Source of the DNA: an uncultured Collinsella sp. | GTDB taxonomy: Bacteria > Actinomycetota > Coriobacteriia > Coriobacteriales > Coriobacteriaceae | NCBI GenBank assembly: GCA_900538305.1 | Contig: UPXY01000020.1 | Span: forward strand, 1 to 30,656 | Direction: 5' to 3' | DNA length: 30,656 bases | Shown here: positions 8,483 to 15,567 of the stretch, piece by piece | How the letters are laid out: each line of letters begins with the position of its first letter | How positions within the stretch are numbered: position 1 is the first letter of the stretch | Notes under the pieces: model-generated | The model's database searches: none | Seen by the model: only the letters and a program-made list of their open reading frames with translations | What the model was told of the DNA's origin: nothing | Made by a program: the position numbers and the translations under genes

Positions 8483-8577
8483 TAATCAACCCTGCATCAG
8501 ATGCGTGTCGCCCTTGCGCCGACGATTCTCCAATAAGCTCATCGTACGAGCTACAATCCGATATACTGAAACGGTTT
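8483..8577 (+). promoter_or_regulatory. Candidate promoter and operators upstream of the GH13-GH77 gene
   Basis: Two possible -10 boxes are present, TACAAT (8552-8557) and TATACT (8562-8567); neither has a good -35. Three dyads cluster here: GCATC-A-GATGC (8494-8504); AGCTC/GAGCT around a 7-nt spacer containing part of TCGTACGA (8536-8552); and AAAC-G-GTTT (8569-8577), directly downstream of the second -10. The last resembles the half-sites of LacI-family sugar regulators, which would suit an oligosaccharide-processing gene. No regulator gene is nearby, so this is inference. Confidence 0.35.
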
Positions 8578-8635
8578 GGCATATCTCCGCGCCGCGGGTC
8601 TGCAGGCACTGCGGCGCGCTCTTGATCGGATTCGC

Positions 8636-11600
8636 ATGAACTTCATTCACAACAGCCGTGACCTTGTTTACCGCTCCCCCTTCGGTGCCGTCAAGGCGGG
8701 AAGCGCGGTCGAGCTCTCCGTGCGTGCCGAGGATGTTCCTGTGCACGCCCTCGCTATCGACCTGCGCGTCTGGGTCGACGGGCGCGGCGAGACCATCGTT
8801 CCCCTTGAGCGCCGCGCCGATGGCATCTTTACCTGCACGCTCCTTTGCCCAGAGCCTGCGCTCATGTGGTACCGCTTCAACATCGCCGTGGAGGCTCCCG
8901 ATAGCACGCGACGCCTCTACCTCGGCGCCCCGGAAGGCAAGACCGGCGGCGTGGGACAGGTGTATACCTATCAGGACTGCCCGTCGTTCCAGATCACCGT
9001 CTTCCAGCCCCGCAAGCTTCGTCCCACCTGGTACGAGCAGGGTATGGTCTACCAAATCTTCCCCGACCGTTACCGGCGCGACCCCGCGTGGCGCGAGCGC
9101 TGCGAACGGGCGCTCGTCGAGCACCCCACCAAGGGCGTGCCGCGGCGCATCGTGGAGGATTGGAATGAACCGCCCGTCTACGACCGCAACGAGGACGGCT
9201 CCATCGCGAGCTGGGACATGTACGGGGGCTCGCTCAAGGGCATCACAGCCGACCTCGACCGCCTCTCCGAGATGGGCTTCACCGTGCTCTACCTGAACCC
9301 CATCTTCGCGGCGGCGAGCAACCATCGCTACGACACGGCCGACTACCTCCAGATCGACCCGATGCTCGGCACCGAGGAGGATTTCCGCGAACTCTGCCGC
9401 GAAGCCGAGGCGCGCGGCATATCCATCATCCTCGACGGTGTGTTCAACCATACGGGCGACGATTCCGTCTACTTCAACCGCTACGGTACCTACCCCGAGC
9501 CGGGTGCATGGGCGGGCGAGGATTCCCCTTGGCGCGACGCGTACCGTTTCAACGCCGACGGCAGCTACGCCTGCTGGTGGGGCATCGGCAACATGCCCGA
9601 CCTCAACCTCACCTCCCCCACCGTACGCAAACTCATCGCCGGCGAACACGGCGTGATCCGCCATTGGACGCAGGCGGGTGCGCGCGGCTGGCGCCTCGAT
9701 GTGGCCGATGAACTCACCGAGCAGATCATCACCGATATTCGCGACGTGCTCTTGGACGAAAAGCCCGACGCCGTGCTCATCGGCGAGGTCTGGGAGGACG
9801 CATCCAACAAGATCAGCTACGGCATGCCGCGCCACTACCTCTTGGGCTACGAGCTCGACGCCGCCATGAATTACCCCTTCCGTTCCATGGTGCTCGATTT
9901 CCTCCTCGATGCGATCCCCGCCACGGAGGCAGCCGACCGCATCGAGGCGCTCGCGGAGAACTACCCGCCTGAGGCGCTGCGCTGCAGCCTCAACCTACTC
10001 GGCAGCCACGATCGGCCGCGCATCGCCTCCGTGCTCGGTGGCGGCCCCGACGAATCGCAGCTGCCCGAGGAGGAGCGCGGCCGCTGGCGGCTTTCGCCGG
10101 AAGCGATGGGACTTGCGAAGAGCCGCTTCTGGCTCGCCACGCTCATGCAGATGACGTTCCCTGGCGTGCCCTCCATCTACTACGGCGATGAATACTGCTT
10201 GGAGGGCCTCTCCGATCCCGGCAACCGCCGCACCATGCCGCTCGAGAAGGACATCCGCGACCGCGATATGGCCGACATCATCCGCAACGCCTCCGCGATT
10301 CGCCGGGCGCTGCCGTTTTTGGTGGACGGGGATATCCGCGCCTGGGCACCAGAGGGCGGCGAGGGCGACGTGCTCGCCTACACGCGGCGCGGCGCAGACG
10401 GTCAGACGGCGACCGTGCTCATCAACCGCAGCCGCTACGACTGTCGCACGGTGCGCATCCCCGCTGAAGCCTCCTGCGCGACCGACGTGGTCTCGGGCAC
10501 GAAGCTCAAGGTCGCAGACGATGGGATGGTCGAGGTTTTCCTCTGGCCCTTCGGCTCGGCAGTGGTGTACTTCCATGAGGAGGAGCGCCTGCAGCTCGCG
10601 CTCGAACCGGGTGCCGGCATCGTGTGCCACATCACCTCCGTACCTACCGAGAACGGTGCGGCTGGTACGCTCGGCGAGCCCTCCCTCCGCTTCATCGACC
10701 ACCTCGCGGCGATGGGCATGCGGTACTGGCAGATCCTGCCCGTGAACCCCGTCGATGCGTTCGGTTCACCCTATTCCGGCCCTTCGGCCTTCGCCGGCAA
10801 CATCGCGCTGTTGCCCCAGTCCGAGGAGGAGCTGCGTGCCGCATACAGCGCTTGGCGGACGGACGGCGGCGATGAGGACGACGACTTCCGGGCATTTTGC
10901 AAGGAAAACGCCTCCTGGCTCGACCCTTATTGCGCCTACATGGCCGTCAAGGCGTACATGAGCGGTGCCGCGCGGGTGCAGTGGCCCGAGGCGTTCAGCC
11001 ACTTCGACGCCACCCTGCTCGCCGATCCGCGTTTTGCCGACGAGGCTCGCGTACAGGCTTATCTCCAGTACCGTTTCGACCTAGCATGGCGCGAGGTCGC
11101 CGCGTACGCACACGAACGCGGTATCGCGATCATCGGCGACGTGCCGATGTATGTGTCGGATGATTCGTCGGATGTCTGGGCGAAACCAGAGCTCTTCGAC
11201 CTCGATGCCCACGGGCGACCGATTGAGGTCGCCGGCGCGCCGGCAGACGGATTCGCACCCGAAGGCCAGGTTTGGGGCAACCCCACCTACCGCTGGAATC
11301 GCATGCGCGAGACGAACTTCGCGTGGTGGCGCGAGCGCCTTGCGCGCGCCTGCTCGCTCTACGACTACGTGCGCCTCGATCATTTCCTGGGATTCCATAA
11401 CTACTTCAGCATCCCCACCGGTGAACCCGGTAGCGCTGGTCGCTGGCTCGCCGGTCCTGGCATCGAGCTCTTCCAGGCCGCGTCGGAAGACCTGGGTCAT
11501 CTGCCGTTCATTGCCGAAGACCTGGGCGTGCTCACCCCGGGCGTCCGTGCGTTGATGGCGACCTGCGGCTTCCCCGGCATGGACGTGCTCGAATTCTCTG

Positions 11601-11947
11601 ACTACGATGTGCGCCAGGGCTTGCATCCGGCACCAGGCAAGGTGTTCTACACTTCGACGCACGACACCTCGACGCTCGCCGGCTTCTGTACGCGCGCGTT
11701 TGCCGACGGTGATGAAGCCGAAGGCGCAAAGCTGGCGAAGGATCTTGTGCGCGAGGCGCTCGAGAGCGATGCCCCCGTGGTCATGATGCCGCTGCAAGAC
11801 GTGCTCTGCCTGGGCGACGATACCCGCATGAACAAGCCGGGTACGATCGAGGCGAACTGGAGCTGGCAAGCACGCGAGACGGATATCGAAGCCGCTGAAG
11901 CATCGTTTGCCGAGCTGATGTGCAAGACGAAGCGCAGCGCAAAGTGA
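8636..11947 (+). CDS. Bifunctional GH13 amylase-type hydrolase / GH77 4-alpha-glucanotransferase
   Basis: The 1103-residue protein joins two enzymes. Residues 1 to about 125 look like the N-terminal beta domain of neopullulanase/cyclomaltodextrinase-type proteins. Residues 130-570 are a GH13 barrel with DGVFNH (Asp267), RLDVAD (nucleophile Asp355), IGEVW (acid Glu384) and SHD (Asp459), followed by a C-terminal beta domain. From about 660 to the end is a GH77 (MalQ-like) domain with YWQILPVNP, VRLDHF (nucleophile Asp915), IAEDLG (acid/base Glu961) and THDTST (Asp1010). Both active sites look intact. The likely role is hydrolysis or debranching of short glucans plus transfer between chains, feeding phosphorylase. 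ATG 8636 fits the family N-terminus (MNFIHNSRD) but has only a weak GGA upstream; a TTG at 8576 extends the frame by 20 residues and is less likely. Similar fusions are annotated in other gut bacteria. Confidence 0.93.
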   Translation: MNFIHNSRDLVYRSPFGAVKAGSAVELSVRAEDVPVHALAIDLRVWVDGRGETIVPLERRADGIFTCTLLCPEPALMWYRFNIAVEAPDSTRRLYLGAPEGKTGGVGQVYTYQDCPSFQITVFQPRKLRPTWYEQGMVYQIFPDRYRRDPAWRERCERALVEHPTKGVPRRIVEDWNEPPVYDRNEDGSIASWDMYGGSLKGITADLDRLSEMGFTVLYLNPIFAAASNHRYDTADYLQIDPMLGTEEDFRELCREAEARGISIILDGVFNHTGDDSVYFNRYGTYPEPGAWAGEDSPWRDAYRFNADGSYACWWGIGNMPDLNLTSPTVRKLIAGEHGVIRHWTQAGARGWRLDVADELTEQIITDIRDVLLDEKPDAVLIGEVWEDASNKISYGMPRHYLLGYELDAAMNYPFRSMVLDFLLDAIPATEAADRIEALAENYPPEALRCSLNLLGSHDRPRIASVLGGGPDESQLPEEERGRWRLSPEAMGLAKSRFWLATLMQMTFPGVPSIYYGDEYCLEGLSDPGNRRTMPLEKDIRDRDMADIIRNASAIRRALPFLVDGDIRAWAPEGGEGDVLAYTRRGADGQTATVLINRSRYDCRTVRIPAEASCATDVVSGTKLKVADDGMVEVFLWPFGSAVVYFHEEERLQLALEPGAGIVCHITSVPTENGAAGTLGEPSLRFIDHLAAMGMRYWQILPVNPVDAFGSPYSGPSAFAGNIALLPQSEEELRAAYSAWRTDGGDEDDDFRAFCKENASWLDPYCAYMAVKAYMSGAARVQWPEAFSHFDATLLADPRFADEARVQAYLQYRFDLAWREVAAYAHERGIAIIGDVPMYVSDDSSDVWAKPELFDLDAHGRPIEVAGAPADGFAPEGQVWGNPTYRWNRMRETNFAWWRERLARACSLYDYVRLDHFLGFHNYFSIPTGEPGSAGRWLAGPGIELFQAASEDLGHLPFIAEDLGVLTPGVRALMATCGFPGMDVLEFSDYDVRQGLHPAPGKVFYTSTHDTSTLAGFCTRAFADGDEAEGAKLAKDLVREALESDAPVVMMPLQDVLCLGDDTRMNKPGTIEANWSWQARETDIEAAEASFAELMCKTKRSAK

Positions 11948-11995
11948 TGCGGCAAGCGCCGCGCGCGATCGGCATCCCCGCGCGGCACCCATCAC
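11945..11995 (+). terminator. Possible structured 3' end of the GH13-GH77 transcript
   Basis: Outer arms GTGATG (11945-11950) and CATCAC (11990-11995) enclose inner arms GCCGCGCG (11958-11965) and CGCGCGGC (11979-11986). No T-run follows, so if it terminates transcription it is not a standard intrinsic terminator. Confidence 0.3.
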
Positions 11996-12031
11996 GCTGC
12001 ATGCATGGTTGGCGGAAAACCCGTACGAACC

Positions 12032-12059
12032 TTGCTTGATGCGCGATTTGGGGTACAGT
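12032..12059 (+). promoter_or_regulatory. Possible promoter for the FmdB-type gene
   Basis: TTGCTT (12032-12037) and TACAGT (12054-12059) are separated by 16 nt and lie about 40 nt before the start codon. The -35 box matches the consensus poorly. Confidence 0.25.
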
Positions 12060-12099
12060 ACCCTGTGGCAAACGAATAGGTATGCAAGGAGATATCAAT

Positions 12100-12381
12100 A
12101 TGGCCCGTTATGATTACCGCTGCACCTCGTGCGGTAGCGTCTTCGAAGTCGAGCACGCGATGACAGAGCATCCGGACATCACCTGTCCCACCTGCGGATC
12201 CGCTGCGGAGAAGGTGTTCAGCGCGAGTGGCATCAAGTTCGTGGGCAGCGGCTTCTACAATACCGATCAGCGCGGTGGCAGCTCCTCGACGGAGGCGACG
12301 AGCGGCTCGGGCGAAAGCTCCGGTTCGAGCGCGACCGAGGGTTCCGGCCACAGCTGTGAGAACTGCCCGCACAAGCAGTAA
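12100..12381 (+). CDS. FmdB-family zinc-ribbon protein
   Basis: This is a 93-residue protein. The N-terminal half, MARYDYRCTSCG then CPTCGS, is the FmdB-type zinc ribbon with two CxxC pairs that should bind one zinc. The segment VFSASGIKFVGSGFYNTD is also typical of the family. The rest is a Ser/Gly-rich linker ending in a further CxxC (HSCENCPHKQ). The family was named as a regulator, but its molecular job is not established. ATG 12100 is preceded by AAGGAGAT (12086-12093), which favours it over the in-frame ATG at 12082. The gene converges on rsmB. Confidence 0.9.
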   Translation: MARYDYRCTSCGSVFEVEHAMTEHPDITCPTCGSAAEKVFSASGIKFVGSGFYNTDQRGGSSSTEATSGSGESSGSSATEGSGHSCENCPHKQ

Positions 12382-12399
12382 GCAGGACAGCATGCCCCA

Positions 12400-12500
12400 T
12401 GTAAAATAACCCCAGCGACTTTTTTACATCGCCCGAAGCCTTAGTCCTTTGAGAGCGCGATCGTCGTGCGATGTAAAAAAGTCGCTGGGGTTATTTTACA
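12400..12500. repeat. Perfect 33-bp inverted repeat (bidirectional terminator or MITE-like palindrome)
   Basis: Arms 12400-12432 and 12468-12500 are exact reverse complements over 33 nt, separated by 35 nt. Each arm holds TGTAAAATAACCCC at its outer end, the GC block CCCCAGCGAC, then a T6 run and ACATCGC. Read on either strand, the GC block is flanked by an A-rich 5' side and a TTATTTT 3' side, as expected for a bidirectional terminator between the convergent fmdB-type gene and rsmB. The perfect arm length far exceeds what termination needs, so a small non-coding mobile palindrome is also possible. No clear target-site duplication flanks it. Confidence 0.85.
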
Positions 12501-12518
12501 AATATACCGCTCTGCCGA

Positions 12519-13985
12519 TTACGTTCGAACGAGCCGGGCGCAGAAATGACCATCGTAGGAGCCAAGAGCTGGGATGGACTGGAACATCCCGCATGCATCC
12601 TCGTGCTCGCGCACGTACACCGCAGCATTCTCGAAGCCGGGAAGCGCGAATACAGGAGCTAAGGAAACGGGAGCGAGCCCAAACGCCCTTCCCGCCTCGC
12701 TCGCAAGGAACGACTCGACCACGCCTTCGTTCTCCTGGCGCAAAACGGAACATGTCGCGAAAACGAGCTGTCCGCCAGGCTTTACGCGCTCGGCAGCGCT
12801 TGTAAGAAGCGCGAGCTGGAGTTCGGGAAGCGTTTCTTCGATATCCTCTGGCAACAGCCTCCAGGGAATCTCGGGATGGCGACGCATGGTGCCGGTTCCC
12901 GAGCAGGGGGCATCGACGAAGACACTCTCGAAGAGCCGCCGCTCGCGCGCCTGCTCATCGATATGTGCAAGCGTGCGATCGAGGTTGCAGCCATCACCCG
13001 TCACGCAGTGTACCGCACCCGCTAAACCTGCACGCTCGAGGCGGCGGCGGTTGAGACGCGACTTCTTCTTCGAAAGCTCGAGCGCGACCGTCTCGCGCTC
13101 CATCTCGAAACGCTCAGCTTGCGCTGCCATGATAAACGTTTTGGTACCGCGGCCGGCTCCAACTTCGAGGCACGAACCGGGCATGGTCGCCGCGGAGGCG
13201 ATCACCTGCGCATTGAGGTCGCAAACCGCAACGCCCCCGCGCCTGAGGAGGTCCGTTCCCACCAGCCGTGCCGTCGGTATACCCAAGGCCGCGCCAGGAA
13301 GCCGCATGGTAGATGCGCTGGAAGCGTGCCGTGCGGTGCCTTCTCCTTCAAGCTCGACATCGCGCGCACTGCCGACAAGGGCGGAAAGCTCCTCCTCGGC
13401 GGTCTTATCGAGCGGATTCATGTGGGCGGAGACGGGCGCGGGCTCGAGTTCCGCGGCAACCGCATCCTGTACAGCCGTGAAGCCGCGGGAGCGCACCATC
13501 TCTTCGACGAGCCAAACCGGCAGGCCGCCCTGGCGCGCAAGAGCCACCAGGCGGCGCTCCTCAGCGTCGCGTATATCCCCTGCCTCGAGGTACAGGGTAC
13601 GGTTCTCGGCAACGCGCCGCAGCACGAAATTAGCGAAACCCGCAGCGCTCTTCGCACGTGTCCGCACGAGCTCCACACCCTGGCTCACCGCCGCACGCGG
13701 CTCCGTTCCCAGATATATGAGCTCGAAAGCCGCGATACGCAGGGCATTTCGAACGCGCGCGTTCATGCGGCCGGGCTTATCGCAGAAGGCATCGATGAAG
13801 TCGTCGAGGCAGCCGTAGCTTGCCACGACGCCCAGCACGAGCCTCATCGCAAGACCTGCATCGCGGCGCTCGAGGGCGCGCACCTCGGACGAAGCATCGA
13901 GCACATCGCGCGCATAGGCGCCGGTTTCCTCAAGTTCAAGCAGGATATCAAGGGCAACGCGACGCGCCGGCGAGAGCTCCGTCAT
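12519..13985 (-). CDS. rsmB: 16S rRNA (cytosine-C5)-methyltransferase RsmB/Sun
   Basis: The 488-residue protein has an N-terminal NusB-like RNA-binding helical domain (LSPARRVALDILLELEETGAYARDVLD; LYLGTEPRAAVSQGVEL-like region) and a C-terminal Rossmann methyltransferase domain. SAM binding is by LEVGAGRGTKTFIMA. The two Cys motifs of the NOL1/NOP2/Sun family are present: DAPCSGTG (Cys361) and FATCSV (Cys412, expected nucleophile). The characterised RsmB modifies C967 of 16S rRNA. The ATG at 13985 overlaps the fmt stop as ATGA, with GGGAG upstream inside fmt, so translation is coupled. A longer frame to 14033 inside fmt is less likely. Confidence 0.93.
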   Translation of the reverse strand: MTELSPARRVALDILLELEETGAYARDVLDASSEVRALERRDAGLAMRLVLGVVASYGCLDDFIDAFCDKPGRMNARVRNALRIAAFELIYLGTEPRAAVSQGVELVRTRAKSAAGFANFVLRRVAENRTLYLEAGDIRDAEERRLVALARQGGLPVWLVEEMVRSRGFTAVQDAVAAELEPAPVSAHMNPLDKTAEEELSALVGSARDVELEGEGTARHASSASTMRLPGAALGIPTARLVGTDLLRRGGVAVCDLNAQVIASAATMPGSCLEVGAGRGTKTFIMAAQAERFEMERETVALELSKKKSRLNRRRLERAGLAGAVHCVTGDGCNLDRTLAHIDEQARERRLFESVFVDAPCSGTGTMRRHPEIPWRLLPEDIEETLPELQLALLTSAAERVKPGGQLVFATCSVLRQENEGVVESFLASEAGRAFGLAPVSLAPVFALPGFENAAVYVREHEDACGMFQSIPALGSYDGHFCARLVRT

Positions 13986-14905
13986 GCGAGCTGCTCCCAC
14001 GTGCCCATGCGCTCGCGCAAACCGGCAGCCCATGCCGCCGCCTCCATAGCGCGCTTGCCATCGGGCTTGAGCTCGGTGACTTCGAAGACGCCGTCGGCGC
14101 AGGCAAGGTACAGACGCTTGCCTCTGACCTCAAAGGCCGCGGAACCGCCAACGGACATGTCCGGCGCCGCCTGCGCCGCGAGCACACGCACCGGCTTGCC
14201 GCCGATGATGCAGCGGGCGGGCGCGGCATCTGAAGACGCGAGCACGCGCAACATGTTGTCGCGTACCGATGCCGCCGGATCGAGGAGCATCTCGGTTTTC
14301 GCGATCTTCGCGGCATGTGTGACAAGTGCTTCGTCCTGCACCTGCCACACGGCGGTACCGTCGACGATGGCAGGAAGCGTGCGCACCAGAAGCTCACCGC
14401 CCAGGCTTGCGAGCTCTGCCGTGAGCTCATCTGCCGTCTTGCCCGCAACCGAGCACGACGCCTGGGCGCAGTAGTCGCCCGTATCGACGCCCTCCCCGAT
14501 CCGCATGATCGACACGCCGGTCGTATCGTCGCCAGCAAGGATCGAGCGCTGGATGGGCGCAGCGCCGCGCCATCGGGGCAGCAGGCTCGCGTGCACGTTC
14601 ACGCAACCCGCTGGCGCCATGGTGAGCACTTCCGTAGGAAGGATGCAGCCGAAGGCAGCGACGCAGAACACGTCGGCCTGCTGCGCGCGAAGCTCGTCTT
14701 GCACCTCCGGCGTCATGCGCGAGGTCTCGAGCACGGGAAGCCCCAGCTCGAGTGCGGCCATCTTCACCGGCGAGGGCTCGAGCTTCTTCCCGCGCGAGCG
14801 CACGGCGTCGGGGCGCGTCACGACGAGCGCGACGTCAAAGGCAGCAGCAAGCGCCTTGAGCGACGGGACGGCGAAACTCGGCGTCCCCATGAACACGACG
14901 CGCAT
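13982..14905 (-). CDS. fmt: Methionyl-tRNA formyltransferase
   Basis: The 307-residue protein transfers a formyl group from 10-formyl-tetrahydrofolate to initiator Met-tRNA. MRVVFMGTPSFAVPSL is the family N-terminus. NVHASLLPRWRGAAPIQ supplies Asn103 and His105, and GVDTGD supplies Asp141, which correspond to the catalytic Asn-His-Asp set. A C-terminal OB-like domain follows. The ATG at 14905 has a very strong AGGAGGGG site. It lies 9 nt downstream of the def stop and overlaps rsmB, within the priA-def-fmt-rsmB order common in bacteria. Confidence 0.96.
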   Translation of the reverse strand: MRVVFMGTPSFAVPSLKALAAAFDVALVVTRPDAVRSRGKKLEPSPVKMAALELGLPVLETSRMTPEVQDELRAQQADVFCVAAFGCILPTEVLTMAPAGCVNVHASLLPRWRGAAPIQRSILAGDDTTGVSIMRIGEGVDTGDYCAQASCSVAGKTADELTAELASLGGELLVRTLPAIVDGTAVWQVQDEALVTHAAKIAKTEMLLDPAASVRDNMLRVLASSDAAPARCIIGGKPVRVLAAQAAPDMSVGGSAAFEVRGKRLYLACADGVFEVTELKPDGKRAMEAAAWAAGLRERMGTWEQLA

Positions 14906-14914
14906 GGACCCCTC

Positions 14915-15451
14915 CTAATTCGTCTCGCCGGGCTTGGCACCGCGCGCACGGGCATCTTGGTAGTCGCGCATGGCATGCATGCGCTGCATGGGCTCCAAGC
15001 GCTCGAACATCGTGATGCCGTGCAGATGGTCGATCTCGTGCTGAAGGCATACGCAGAACAGGTCGCCCTCGGCTTCATAGCGCATGAGGTTCGCATCGAG
15101 GTCGTACGCTTCCACCACCACGCGGTCCGGACGCTTGATCTCGCAGCTGATGCCGGGGATGGAGAGGCAGCCCTCGGAAGACGGGACGAGGCGATCCGAC
15201 TGCTCGACGATTACCGGATTCACGAGAACGATCGGGTCGTATGTCTCGCGGGAGTCATATTCGGTATCGATGATCACGAGCTGGATGAGCTCGCCCACCT
15301 GCGGGGCGGCAAGTCCGCAACCGCTGCTTTCGAACATCTCTTCCTTCATGCGCTCCGCCAAAGCGCACACCTCGGGGGTAATCTCTTCGATGGGCGCGCA
15401 TTCCTGGCGCAAGCGCGGATCGGGCGAGATGACGATGCCGTTGATTTCCAT
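14915..15451 (-). CDS. def: Peptide deformylase
   Basis: The 178-residue metalloenzyme removes the formyl group from nascent proteins, the step that undoes Fmt's work. All three motifs are present: GCGLAAPQ (44-51), EGCLS with metal ligand Cys95, and QHEIDH with His138, catalytic Glu139 and His142. Start ATG 15451 has GAAAGGA upstream. The gap to fmt is 9 nt, so they are co-transcribed. Confidence 0.96.
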   Translation of the reverse strand: MEINGIVISPDPRLRQECAPIEEITPEVCALAERMKEEMFESSGCGLAAPQVGELIQLVIIDTEYDSRETYDPIVLVNPVIVEQSDRLVPSSEGCLSIPGISCEIKRPDRVVVEAYDLDANLMRYEAEGDLFCVCLQHEIDHLHGITMFERLEPMQRMHAMRDYQDARARGAKPGETN

Positions 15452-15490
15452 ATCGCTATCCTTTCGCAGGACTCAGAGCCGAACGTTCCT

Positions 15491-15496
15491 ATTGTA
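15491..15496 (-). promoter_or_regulatory. Possible -10 box for def-fmt-rsmB
   Basis: TACAAT on the minus strand lies about 40 nt before the def start, in the 116-nt gap after priA. At 17-nt spacing the -35 would be TGTATA, a poor match, so def may have a weak own promoter or depend on priA transcription. Confidence 0.3.
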
Positions 15497-15567
15497 TCCG
15501 CTCGATGGCAGGCTATACACGTGCGTGCACGGGGAAACCCGATTGGGAACCGTGCATCTTGGTTACG

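Noticed and set aside
12400..12500. Assigning the inverted repeat to the IS256 family
   Set aside because: TGTAAAA at the arm ends loosely recalls IS256-type ends, but there is no transposase and no 8-9 bp target duplication, so no family is claimed.
12574..14474. Long plus-strand frames opposite rsmB and fmt
   Set aside because: The composition is Ser/Arg/Ala-rich, there are no motifs, and the minus strand carries complete rsmB and fmt with active-site motifs.
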